Shown here in pieces: positions 12,597 through 25,800 of a stretch of DNA of 64,000 nucleotides (the first letter of the stretch is position 1; each line of letters begins with the position of its first letter). Origin of the DNA: Opisthorchis felineus. Taxonomy: Eukaryota > Platyhelminthes > Trematoda > Opisthorchiida > Opisthorchiidae. The notes beneath the pieces were generated by a model. That model was not told the origin of the DNA. It made no database searches and saw only the letters and a list, made by a program, of their open reading frames with translations. A program made the position numbers and the translations under genes. The stretch is taken from assembly GCA_004794785.1 (NCBI GenBank), contig SJOL01006400.1, positions 398,955 to 462,954 on the forward strand, in the 5' to 3' direction.

Positions 12597-15500
12597 TCGG
12601 ATATTAGTGTTGTGCATTCTTTGCGCAGCGATACACTTCCGCTTCGAGCGACAAAATTCCAGCACGAATGTTAAAACTGCTATCCTCTCTGGTTCAAAAA
12701 TAATGAATAATCCCATTTCGTTTTACACTATAACCAGTCATAAATTATAACGATATATACTCCACACTTCTAGCTTTTAAACAAAGGAACCTTCCCACCA
12801 CAGAGTAGTTCAGCGTTTCGAGGTGATAATGAAGGCCAGACGTCGTAGACCCATCATCAACAGCGTTGTTTGAGTCCGTCTTACCCCGAAGTTGCCACGG
12901 TAACCACACTACTAATTTTTCTAACCATAGTTAGGTGAGCGTCAGTTCTATATCCGTTTAACTTATGATTCAGACAACGTCGGAGGGCCAAAAGACCTTA
13001 GGTACCATACTCAAAATTGGGTGGTTCGGTTAGAAAGCATTTTCTACGCAATAGACAGACACTCCAGATTTGTCCTCTTCTGAGCATCTGTAATTACCAA
13101 TTGTAATTATAACTATACTAAATTGACATTGTAATTATAGGTGACAAGCATGAAAAGTATATTTACTATACTGAAAAACAGAGGAGAAGACTTGATTTTT
13201 AATCATACGCCACAGTGGCTTATTGCAATCAGAAATTTTGACAAAATGTTGTAACAAAAGTTCCTAGAAGTGCAAGTTCTCTTGTAAAATTAGTGATAGT
13301 TTTTCCGTTTGTCAGAAATTGTGGCTAATTTGACCCTAGCAGTGTTGCTGACTTCAGTAAATACATGCTGTCAGCAGGGATCTCAGTTTCAGCTTAATCA
13401 AATATTTCTAGTTGAAATCTATGAACTTAACGTTTAAGTAAATAGATGTGATTTATCAAATGAAAGCTGTGCTCACAAGAATGAGCCATATGGGTTAGAG
13501 AGAGCATGTTCCTTTAAAGGCATGGAAATCACATGGAAATAATGACTTATTATCTATCCGACTTGACATCATGCAACTCGTTCAGTAATCCACAAACGAT
13601 AAAAACTTACCGTTTAGTTAATTTCAGAAATTTAGATGAACACTTATGGCGTAAATCATAACAAAGTATGTTGTATGTAGATAGGTAGCCCGATAATGTT
13701 ATTCTCGATTGTTCGAACGATGGCCTTGCATCAATATTCCGTTACCTCCTACACTGAAATGCTAAAAACATGGAGATTTCTCGATTCAGGCAAACAGCTG
13801 TAAGTGGCATGACCGTTGTGTTGCATCTTAATTTGATTGGATCTCACGTCTCATTCACTCTATTGGTTAGTCGGTGCACCATAGTGTAACAATATTCTGA
13901 TCGTAATTGCAAAGCTCACTGTGAGAATTGTGGGTACAGAGGGAGGACTTAGGAGTTCTAAGTAAATTTTCAACAGACGTACGAGTTGTTGAGTTATTTT
14001 GGCCGGTTAGAAGCTTAGGCTCGTTTTTCAGCTGCTTTTCTTACTAGTAACGGTTGATCGAGATGCTCGAAACAGTGGCTAACCTCGATATGCATATAGA
14101 TTGAACACGACAAACTAGGTCTGACGACGTGACACCAGGCATTCACGGTTGCCGACTGGAGTGCACTCTAATCCGTTAGTGTTACCAAGTTACGTGCAAC
14201 GTCGAAATTCGACGAGCCATTTTGCGCACTCCCACCTCTTCTTTTAAATTATCACTAAGCCGATCATTCTGCATCATCTACGTGCACTCAGATGGGAACG
14301 CTACTCTATCTGTGAAAATCTACGGTGTGCAGAATAGTACAGGCGCACCCAACTGCAAGTATATATAATGAAAAACAAGACTTCCACTTTGTTACAAAAG
14401 CGGTTAAACGGATACATGTTAAAATATCGGAGAAAAAGGGATGAGTTTCGCTAGAAAGAACACAGCTGGAGTCCTTAAAATGGGGGGTTTCCGGCCCTGT
14501 TTTCTCTATGCCTAATTTTCTCCTATGACAAAGACATCGACTAAAATCCAGCTTGCGCAGACAGTACGCTCTCTGAATTTTTGTTACCAGAATCCTTCGA
14601 GCAAGAACAGTGCAATATGGGTGCGTACCAGAGACATAATTTTAAAGTGGTATGATTGACAAAACAACATCTAGTGACTGCGACAGGTTTTACTTGGTAA
14701 CAGCAGCTGGAAGGAGAATATAACCAAAGCTGACCTGACTGTGCCGAACATAGTTCAGGATGTATGAAGCTGCACATAAACCCGGCGATGAAGCCTCTAT
14801 AAGCCCGCCTTGTAGCAAACAAATTAGCATACAGCTGAAATTTGTATCACGCCACTTGAAGGATGGTATGCACCTAAACTGCTGAATCCGCAAATGTGGT
14901 TTGTTTTGGCATGCTCTCTCTACTAACGCACGCTGTTTGGTTAGGAGAAAAGCTGTGCTGGCGTTCACCCTTGAAACCAGTTTGTGTTAGCTATTTAAGC
15001 CTGTTTAAAATAGCTGGTGCAGCTTTGGCTAACAAACGAGCGAACCAGATTGCTTTTAATACGGAATTCTGTACATCGGCTTGACACACACTGGTTCCAT
15101 TGATATTGCTGCCTTGCTAGCCGGAACGAAGGACACTGATCGGAATGGCTAGACGGAGATCGACAAAGAAGCACTCAAGATCAGCTAAGTAAACTGATGG
15201 GTTGGACACCCGCTGTTCGCGAAAACACCGAGCTACTTTCACGCATTTTGGTCGTGCTAAGCAGAGAATGATTACGCGACTCAGTAACTACTAGTCCCGC
15301 TTGTTCTCAATTACTTCTCTACAGGAAATACATCATTTACTGCTGCAACTTTGCGCGAGAGTTTAAAACCGAAAAAGGTGATCGACCCAATCTACTTCAG
15401 TTCTGCATGACAAATTATTGATGGGATTCCCGGATAGTTCTCAAGTTTTTCGTATAGTTTGCCATTTAATGTCCTCTTCTTTTAAGATACTCTGGGGTAC

Positions 15501-16663
15501 TAATTTCTGATGAACGGAAACGGAAGTCAGTTCCTCGTGTATCATCTGACAGCCTTGTGCCTACAGGTAGAGATGCACATCCGTTTTACTGCTCTCTTTC
15601 TTCCCTACATTTCTATGACCACTGAGTGGTGCTACTGTTGCTGTGGTCAAGCCATTGACCGAAACTTTCAATGGGATATTCACCCTGATAAAACTGACGA
15701 AATGTACATCACTAAGGAAATAAATACATTGAATGTCGCTGAAAATCAACGACGCATGTGAAATAGCTTAGTAGACACGTACCAGCATGTCTGTAACTTC
15801 GATACTTCTATTTGAATGAAAATACAGCATAAAATGCGGATAAATTTTATTTGAATGGAGTAGGCCGTTGAGTGATGACCAGTCAGAGTAAGTAGAATCA
15901 AATCGTATAGCATGTTTGATGAAGTTCGAAAACCCTAAGGTATCAATCGGTGCAGAATAAGTTTGGCTAGAGTAAACACCCAACCTTTACATTTGGAAAA
16001 CTTCATTATATCCGCCTGGTTTATTCCGGTTTGGTATCGAAAGTTCTACCTTTATCTACCTTTGTAATTGGCAACATAATGAAGAGCTAATCACATTTTC
16101 AGCAAACTTGATTTGTGTCGAGTTTTCCGTATTATTGTACGAGTTAGAGGATGCGACTGAGGCGGTATCACACACTGGGTTTCGTCACTCATTTTCTGTC
16201 AACCCTAGAAAACGAGGTCATCCTGTCCTTTGTATGTCGCAAGAAATACCTACCAAAAGCTTTACAACGGTACAGTGTCATTCTTGCTAATAGTCGAGTT
16301 GAAAGCTTATTTGCGAAGAATGCTCCAGTCGGTCTAAGGCGTTTAGCCACTCAAACTTGTCTGTATCAATACTTTTCAGGGTATCCTATTGTTAAGACCT
16401 TCTTCAACTTAAGATGTGCAAAATCGTGAGCGTTTAGGCTAAAAGTCAACGCACATGCAGAATATATTACGTTGCAGAGGGAATATTTAATGTAAAGAAT
16501 ACGTGGCCGTCAGCTTTATTAGTTCTTTAAAGAGGGGTTCCAAGTTGCCGTTAAATTTGTGCAGATTCAATCCATCCAGTGCCGTTAGATGCTTGCTTTG
16601 CACGAATATTATGCCATTAAACATCCGACATTCAGATTCTTCTGTTAAGGCTGGAAATCTTGT

Positions 16664-16665
<2 letters not shown>
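12597..16665. other. No gene recognised
   Basis: AT-rich sequence with scattered short open frames under 95 codons. A duplicated TTGTAATTATA occurs near 13100-13140. Nothing else stands out. Confidence 0.55.

Positions 16666-16703
<38 letters not shown>
16666..16703. repeat. (AT)n microsatellite
   Basis: An uninterrupted alternating A/T tract of 38 bases. It contains no stop codons in TAT/ATA reading, so it creates artificial open frames on both strands (16487-16729 and 16660-17133). Confidence 0.95.
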
Positions 16704-16705
<2 letters not shown>

Positions 16706-18869
16706 TAGTGAATAGCGGAGCACCTTCAAATTACCCTGCTGGGTTGCCAGAGTGCTATTTCGTTGACTACCGCAAACGTCAGTTTTTCACAGAGTTTTTA
16801 GCACACGAAACAGGCCTTTTCATTTTTTGTTCTTCGAGTTTCGGAACGCTAAAAATCCATAGGGAAATCGGTCCCTCAATGTTCGACCTACGTTTTTCGA
16901 AATCACCATCATTACACCTGATCAAACAGATACAGGTGATTGCATTCAAATTTTGTGACAGGTTGGACGTACTGACTTGCCTCTATCCAAAAACCGGGTT
17001 CGTGAAAACTGGTAAAAGATATTATTATGTGGCAGGCAAAAGAATTGTTCACAGGAACGGCTGGCTGTCAGGAAGAGTATCTTTTCACGTCTTCGCTTCT
17101 GAAACATGTATCAGGAATTTGGTCGGAAACTAACTCGAAGGCACTTATGAGCGAGTCACGTGTGTAGTATTAGGCAATTTCCTTCCCTTGAGTAGTAAAG
17201 CGGAACGTTTGGCAGTTAAGCAGTACATGCTATTTTATAACCATGAAAGTGAGAAAAGCAAGACAATTTTCAGGTTTTATGTGCGTATGGCCCGTGACAA
17301 CCGAGGATCGCGTCTTCTGCCCTCGGCTTCTCAACACGTTTGAGGGCGAATTTATTATTTTACAATATCTACGGTGATGTCTATGCCAGTGACGAACTCG
17401 TACAGAGTAATCTTGTTAATTCACATCTGATACATGAATGCCTGGCGTCTGACTGGATTTCCCGGTCAACAGTGGTCAAACAACTAGACGCACGCCAACA
17501 GAACTCAGAGACGTTTTGTACGGAGTCGAAAGTGGTGTTGTGCGCAAGCGTTTGGCACCAACGTAAACTGGAAGGAATGAGTTCGGAAGGGAATGTGCAG
17601 TGGCCATCGGCCAGCCATAATTAATATGGCATAGCAATGGACATTGGCATCTGTTACTTGTATATCATCAACATACCAGCATCCTCCGTCATATGCTTTA
17701 AGTTACAGCGTAACACACATCTCTCCCAACACAGTGGCATGTCGGAATTACAGAAAGCCATCTAGTAACATGCCGTCAAGGCGGTAATGGACAACATGGT
17801 GACATTCGATTAACACTGTGGTTAATTGCGTTGTCATTCGCAGAGTGACAATATCTAGTGGATAGTCAATAGAACACACTTCGCTGGATAACGCAAAGTT
17901 ACGTAAATCGAGCGAACCAGTGAGTAAACCGGTGTACTATAAGACCCATTCTGTTAAGGTACGTGCACCTACATTTCAGCAAGCCCTCATGCTCGAGATC
18001 GTGTAGGGACTCAGCTCCTTTCAAATGGTCCGCTGTTTTTAGTACCGCAATGTGTCGCATCTCAAGACTTCCTACTCACTATGTCTAGTTGTGTAGTTCC
18101 GTTCGGTCATTATCCTCTGATTCATGTAAGCTGTAACTGCGACTTCCGCACCATGTTCATGTAGGCCTACTGATGTTGTTGTGTCCCATCAGAAAGTACA
18201 ACCAGATCTATCCTCGCGTAACCTTCCTCGATCAGCCTGCCCGGTCTACTTTGTGGTTTTTGAGTTCTGCTACATGAGTGGTTCAAATTCCAGGCCTCTC
18301 TCTGCCATCCGCATCCAAAAAGACTTCTCTAGTTCTACGTTCCGGTGCGTAGGAGATATGCCCCCTTCTCTTAACAACCGGCGTTATGTGCAGGAGAATG
18401 CAGCTTTTTACTAAAACACAGGCTTGAATAGAAACTTATTTCAGGTACCAACTGCTCAAACTTTGACATCGAGGTATGGCTAATCCAACAAACCACTGAC
18501 GGTTTTATGGAGATCTTTTCCGTTTAGCAACCTTCACCAGGACTTTTGGAAAGATGCGGGAGTATAAGATTGTGGCTGTCAGGAAAGAATACTGTTGAGC
18601 TAAAAGGAGCACTGAAGAGCATTACCGTATATGACCGAATAATTGAAAGGCTGTCATTGATGATATTTCGATTATGATGTACAATCAACTAGAGTTAATG
18701 GCCTGAAGCCAAAATTGTATTGTTCTAATACCACAACAATACTGCTTGCAGTTATCGTAATCACAATTTGAACCCACTGGGACATCAACAATACAAGTGG
18801 CGAACACATACCGAAAAAAAATTTGTTGATTCATTTTTTGTGCCCAACGTTGAAAATGCTTTAGTTGAT
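16704..18869. other. No gene recognised
   Basis: Downstream of the (AT)n tract, one plus-strand frame stays open for about 140 codons to 17133. Its length is helped by the stop-free microsatellite. Its residues show no membrane, zinc-finger or catalytic pattern that I recognise. Confidence 0.5.
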
Positions 18870-19000
18870 TTTGGCTCTGGCGATTGTTTGCCTCATATGT
18901 CAGGTAACAGCAGAGCATATCGTAACAGGCCTGATGAGCTCTAATAACGGCGAAAAACGGTCCTATACTTGTTTTCGTATGAACCACAGTGATCGTACAA
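18870..19000 (+). mobile_element. tRNA-derived element with hammerhead-like core, family 2
   Basis: The plus strand has an A-box-like TTGGCTCTGGCG (about 18871-18882), a very weak B-box region, then CTGATGAG-CTCTAATAACGG-CGAAAAACGGTC (18931-18962). Both hammerhead core boxes (CTGATGA and GAAA) are intact, with a short stem II around the same TCTAATAA loop seen at 55.8 kb. Downstream, TTGTTTTCGTATGAACCACAG aligns by eye with the 55.8 kb copy. Helix I pairing is poor, so cleavage is doubtful. Confidence 0.42.
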
Positions 19001-19791
19001 GGATAAGAGCAAGTCTGGTTAAAAGCATCTTGTGCATACAAATAATTGTATTTGAATGTTCCTGGTATAAAGTCAACTGATACGTTTATGCTGAAAATAC
19101 CGGACTGCAAATCAGTGTGACAGCATAACAGTGACTTACATCATCAGTTGTGGCAACCGCTTAACTCACGACCTAAAAGAGCTTCCTGCGTTCTTGTTCA
19201 TTACTTCCAGTATTTCGGTGAATGCCAGCTTTATTCAACATTTTTTAATAGGCGTCTAGGAGAGAGTTAATGTCTGTGGACTAGTAGCACACTTCACAGT
19301 CTCCGCTTATCGGGTAACTCTTCATTCTTCTGTCAATACTTTGCAAGTGTAGTCCTGATTTGTTGTGGATATATTCCTCAGGAAACAATCCGGGTGAGAA
19401 CATGCAAACCATTGGGCAAAGTTCTTTCATTTATAAAAAAGTCCGGTGTACACAGCCGTACCACAGAATGATTTATGAAAATATGGTTATTCAGTCGGCG
19501 GAACACGAGTGGGTTCAGTGTCTTAGGTGCGAGCAAGTGACCGACAGGAAGTTCACCAATACCACTGATTTGTCAGCTGAACTGAGCATTTCGCTTGCAA
19601 ACGTTTGAACACCAGTCAAGGTGACATCATCAGTGCGTTGTGACTGGAAGTTCGCTAGGGGAGAAAGTGTCCTCCACTCACTTTCCTCCACAGCCCACTT
19701 CTAATCAAAATGCACTGGTTTGTCACCTCGACTGGAGATGAAACGACTGAAAGAAAATTGTCCAGTTCAGTGAACAAATAAACTGTCATTA
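19001..19791. other. No gene recognised
   Basis: Spacer between a family 2 element and the TA minisatellite. No open frame above 82 codons and no repeat noticed. Confidence 0.55.
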
Positions 19792-19894
19792 CTTATACTA
19801 TGCTATATACTATACTATATATATATATACTATATATATATATACTATATATATATATACTATACTATACTATATATACTATACTTATATATAG
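19792..19894. repeat. TA-rich minisatellite with ACTATATATATATAT units
   Basis: About 100 bases of nearly pure A/T interrupted by C at a regular spacing. The middle part is three successive units of roughly 16 bases (ACTATATATATATAT), flanked by shorter TATAC repeats. It is a higher-order repeat, not a simple dinucleotide tract. Confidence 0.9.
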
Positions 19895-22800
19895 CAGCGG
19901 CGACCCTCTTCGTGGCCATTAGCTCTCATCTGAGACACAGTGCCTGCTCAAGCTCAACCTAATTATTATCCAAAGACAGACCAAAATAGCGCCAATGATC
20001 GAGTCCCTTCTCTGATGATCCAACTTTTTACGTTTGAACAGATCTTATACAAAAGAGCAGCCGCAGCGGCCAAGTGAACCCCATTTGCACCAACCATGGA
20101 GAATGTGTTTTTTGGAAATCTAGACAAATAATCCCACTTCATCCGCATCAAATTCAGCGTGAATATTCCCAAATCAAACGGATGTTGACTAAAGAATGAT
20201 AGGTGCTCTAGAAGCTCTCTTAAGCAGTTTCAACGACCTCTCCAGATCATGCACTCTAAGTTTCCTGAACTAAGTAATATACGTGTTACCTGAGCGTTTA
20301 CGAGTTTATGAAGACGGTGGGAGCAGAAAGCGCATGGTGCACATTCTGCAGAGTGACAAAAACCGAGGAAAGATGAAACCGTAGTGATACTATGACAGTT
20401 ACATGATACTAATGATATTAACAGTGAGAATAAGGTGGTAGTGTGATAGTAGTATGCAAAAAAGTGGTCTCAAAAACGCAATGAAACGAACTTTCAGTGT
20501 ATAATCTACAGCACTTAAGCGTTTTTAGTTTGCGTGGTCATAATCTTCCGAACGGTTGATAGACGAATTTGGTGGATTTGTCTAGCAGGATTTATGCGAC
20601 GGCACATCCATATATTTAAATGGACAACGTTAAAAGACTACCATACAGAGCACACACAACTACAACAATTTAGCACAGCAGACAGCATGGATCTCGGTCT
20701 GGGATAGTCTAGATGTGATAACCTTTACAGATAAAAACGACATAGCTGACTGTTTACATTCATGCACGTATTCGAATGGTAATTTAGCTTCGCTGATGAC
20801 AGACCTTGACTGGGAAGTTAATGCACGCATGCATTAAAATACACAAGCTAAACTGCTACCGGGCAGGAGAGGAAACAAACTTTTGAGTATCTTATAGTGG
20901 TGAACATACTGATAAGACTGAGATATAGATTGAAGCAGTGATGTCACTTATGGGTATGGTAGACGTTTTTGCGAAGCCAAAGAAATGTATCAGCGGTACA
21001 AGAAGAGAGGTGCACAATGAAGTAGGTGGATGCACAAGACTAGCGAAAGCAACTAAATTGCTTGCTTTTTATTAAAAGCAATGCGCTCAGCCATCAAAAA
21101 CCTATCTTCATGTGAACAGTCTACGATTCGGTCACGGCTGAGTTTACCACCGGTTAGTTAAAGTAGATGGGGCTAGTGATAGAGGTTTTCATGTGTTAGA
21201 ACATTCTTTACTGATAAAAAAGCTAAGGTACAAGGGGTAGCATGCACTGCAAGAATGATCTTATATGAGCCGTGTCGGTAAAAGAGAGTCACTTAGCGGC
21301 AATATCATTTGCCAAAATTGTTAAGATCCATCCACCAAAGTAGCAAAAATGACTGATTACAAAAGTGCAGCTTCCAGAAAGGTGTAAAAAGATAATGCGA
21401 TCTAACCAGAGAGGCAAAAGTAATCGGCCTCTCAGAAAGATGAGAATGTGAAGCTAAACCCAGAACTGAGATCATCACACAGACTACCTGTCTGCAGAAG
21501 GGAGCGACGAGGAAACCACGCTATACTTTAGGATTACAACTGTCCTGTGAGGAACAAACGGAGTGAATAAGGGAAGCCACAGCATTCAGTGTAATGAAAG
21601 TGTTGAGGTGTCCGAGCGAGTGCAAATGAGAGAAACTATCACTAGATAACATGCGTTCATGAAGTTAAAGAAGGCTGGGGAAGAGATAATGCGATATCGG
21701 TCTAATAAAAGCTTCCCTCTACCCTTCTATGGGTATAGGCAACAGTGAATGAGGTTGTAATTTTGTGGATCCTCATTCGACAACGTATCACAACATTCAC
21801 CCAAACGAAGGTATACGTGCTCTAGACGAGAATGGATATTTCACCGGCACAATAAAATCAAAAGTATCGATGGGTGGAGGAGGAATGGAACCTAAGATTA
21901 CGAGAACGGTGTGCAATTCGGTAAGGTGTGCGCATTCGGGAGATCCAAACCTAAGGAGTGAGTGTGCGTAAGCGATAGTATCTCATACACAGAATTAACA
22001 TAGCTAAGCACTTTCCTTGAGAAGCCCCAAGGCAGTTTTTGATCAAAGTGGATTTTCAGTGACACATAAAGCCGGAGAGAACTTAGGAAATATGCTTGTC
22101 CGATGAAAACTTAGCAGGATGAAAGGTTTCTGGGCTGCCGAACCGCCAGTCAAATTAATAGTGCGTTATGTCCAGAACATATACTTTGGTCTCCTCATCT
22201 TCCGTCGTATCAACAGATAAACGTACTCAAGACTGTATGCCCTTTCTTCTTACTAAACAAATTAAATTGAGCTAACAGGTCTAATGTGAATGAGTGAAAT
22301 GTTTAAAGGCCAAGATACCTTCAACAAATGGGAAAACAGATAACAGAATAAGGAGTCGAACGACGGAACGTAAGACTCATTAAACGCAGCGACTACTGCG
22401 GAGTTTATCTGCGATTCTTGCCTTACTACGGCAGCTTTCAGCAGTGCAACAACCAGTGGATCGATACAGCTTTCGCGGGTGCATTTGAGGAGTAGACACT
22501 GTGAAAGAACGGCAATGCCAAGAGAAATATGCGTTTGAAGTGACATAAAGAAGTGATGCATGGAGAGATAAAAGGATTCAGAGGCCGAGCCAGAACAAAT
22601 AAGGAGGGGGGATGGGTGTACACGCCTTTTTTATGGTGCTAACTCAAGATTTGTGGCTCTGATAAATTCCAAATGAATTTGACAGTTGAAAAGAGTGGAG
22701 GACGCCTTTTCGGTGAACACGTGACCCCAGTTGACGTAGGTACTTCCATGACTTGAAACATTTGGAGAGTTCATTGAGTCAGGATGGAACTAAGGGAAGA

Positions 22801-25800
22801 ATTTATTGAAAGGCTGTCTTCGATAGTAAGTCCCGCAAACCAACATACTGATATCAACCGGATGCGGTGATGAAAAGATACAGGAACAATTGTTTGTGAG
22901 GAAATCAAAGAGCATAGCTGAAATGAAGTCTGACCGTGGATGACAGAAGAAGAACAGTTCGTCGACTTCAGACGCGTGCCTTTCAAATGCATTTGAGCAC
23001 TCAGTATTCAACACTATATAGTTGTTTGAAATATTTTAGTTCTTGTATATGGTAATGAAAAATATCATATAACACCCAACCTGCAAGTAGTGGGATCCCC
23101 GGAGAAGTAGCCGTCAATGATGAGGAGACGAAACCGGAGGAATCTGCAAAATATAAGTGGCACCTCTTGTAATCGATGTCTGACTTTGGGATTCGATGTT
23201 GTTCTGTTAAAAGCCGCGCAATTACATTACAAATTAATATGGAAAAAACCCTGCGTCTAAATTAGTGAAGTGTAAACCGAGATAATGGGCCGCCGTATAG
23301 TAAAAAAAGGTATTGAAAATTTTTGGGTGATTTTCTGAGTTGTAGGACAACGACTTCTAACCAGCGCTGAATAGCAGCAAATAGGCCTGGCACAATTGTC
23401 TTCGCTGACCGAGTCGCAGTAGTTCAGACTCCGCTGGATCTCACGAATTTCCAGGCACGTGTAGGTTTCCCGTATCTGTGGTTTCAGCGTATATGCTTGG
23501 ACAATACCAGAATTCAACTTTGAAATCTCCTGCATTTTAAAGGAACACTAAAGTGATCTTATAGGGCCGTCTCATCCATACGATGGCTTTGTGCTGGTTT
23601 TGTATCATTTCTGCGGGCCGTAGTAGTGTAAAATTCAGAATGCGTTTCCAGTGGCTCACCTTACTATTGGACCCTATAAATTAGTCCTGGATTTATCAAT
23701 AAAAACGTGGATACCCTATAATTCTTCCACCTTGGCAGTAATCCTGACTAATAGATCTTTTATTTTGAAGCAATTTGCTGCCCTTTTTAGAAAATATGAG
23801 TCAAGATGCCTATAAAATACCCCCCAACGTGGATTTCGGAATATCTGCGGATTAAACCTGATGTATTGCTTGGAGGTGTAAACTACTCAGATTCGGTTCC
23901 CAAAGTAGAGCTTTGTGGGAAATATAATCCCACAAACTATAAAACATGAGTAAAGCTTAGGGCATTTGCTTTCTGTCCGTTTTCCAGACTCACCGCCTAT
24001 TTTGCCATTATTTAACTCTCTAGCCTATCTTGAATGTACTAGTGACGTCAAATGGTTTACTACGGTTGCGCAAAAAACTCCGCCACAAGCTGGAACGTAT
24101 CTATGAAACAAAACGTTAAGTCTAAAGTTGAGAGTGCTTCTTCCCGTGAAACGTCCTCATGAAAAGTCGACTTGTTTTTCCCGTGATACTTGACCTATGG
24201 GTTTACAAAACCTTATCAACTCCACCGCGGATGAAAAAAGCGATAATTGGCCTATTCAATAGTGACCACATAAACCGGTTCAATAATCACACCTTGAATT
24301 GAGGCAGTATAAACTCCATTGAACGATCGCAATCGATTTGCCATAATCTGCCAAGGATTGTCAAAAAACTAGCCCGCATATGTAGGAGGGATGAAAGCTT
24401 GCACGCCGACTTGATAGCCGCCTGCATGTGTGAAAACATATCAGTGGGTTCCCGTTAAACTAATGGTCGAATATAAATAACGGAAAATTGGAACATGTAA
24501 TCAGTCGGAAAACGTTATGATATTTGGTCTTGACGTTTCCAAATTTAGTGAAGCGACGAGTTTACTATCACGGTTAGATCGTTCTGAGCGGAAAAGTGTT
24601 GATATGCATGTATTTGAAGGCAATCTCGTAAATCGTTAGATTTTTCTGGTGTGGGACTTAAGAACTGTGAATATACTGATGTGCCAAAATCAAGCCTGGA
24701 TTTGGCTCGTCTGATAAAGCCCGTTGGAGGTCTCGTCTGAAAACACAAAATTTCCTACATAAGTAAACCTGCAAATATGATAGAAAAGCGGGAAAATGAC
24801 AGGAGAAACCAAATTGTACAACTATGCAAATGAAGTTGTCAGTGTAGCCGACTTGGCCTTAGCTCATGCTAAAAAGGACATGTATGCAGCACAGAATAGG
24901 CTGTTTCATAATGTACGGTACGCAAGAAGTTGAGGGGTGAACCAACTGTCAAACATTCGGAGCACTAAGCGTATAGTTCCGAAAACACTGGAAGTTACTC
25001 TTCCAGGAGAGAAATAACAGGACAGCGAAAGAACACCAACTGCCACATTCAGACTGGATGAGACTAAGGTGGACTTTGGAGGTAGAGGACAGTGTATCAC
25101 AAAGGATGCCCCAAATAATAAATGTTGGGTCTGGAAAGACATTTTGGCGCTAAAACATTATTCAAAACGTTTTTTGGCTTGCACAAAAGAAATGGGCGGA
25201 AATGTTGACAGGACCGCAACTACAAGCTGAGTGCAGAAGTGACAAGGGTAAAGTTCATTAGAAGGGAAACTGTGGAGAAGCAAAAAAATACATCTTCAAT
25301 GGGAGTAGAGTTGTCCGGACAAGAAAAATGCAAAGAAAAAAGAAAATCGCCACATCTGCTGTAACCCGTAATTCTGGAAGAAGTCGGAGTGGAGAGGTTT
25401 TAAGGGGCACATTTTGACGTACAATTGTAGTAGAAATACTGTCGGATGAACTAAATCCAACAAGACCTCAAACTCATACCACTGGATGCAATCTCAAACA
25501 AAGTGAAGCGGACGTGAGTATCTGTAGAGAACCTCGGAAATAGTAGGGAGGAAATCCGGAGCTCTGTCTTCAAGCTGCACCACATCACAGTCTCCCATAC
25601 AGCTAAAGGGGGTGGAAAATGTCAAGAGCAGTAGAACAATAAGGATATGCCTCAGTCCGTTTGTGCAGCATCACCGAAAGACGAAAATAAGAAACAGTTT
25701 GAATTAGACATACAAAGAAACAAAACGGCTCACAACGAATGCGCTATGATTTATTCGCACGTCGCCAAGAATTCTGACCATATCGGAACTGACTTCTAGA

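Noticed and set aside
16660..17133. 157-codon plus-strand open frame
   Set aside because: Its first part is the stop-free (AT)n tract. The remainder has no recognisable motif and a length compatible with chance.
18685..19110. 141-codon minus-strand open frame
   Set aside because: It overlaps a family 2 element on the opposite strand and has no recognisable domain.
23110..23140. ATGATGA followed by GAAAC as a hammerhead
   Set aside because: Only six bases lie between the boxes, too few for stem II, and no helix I or family tail is present.
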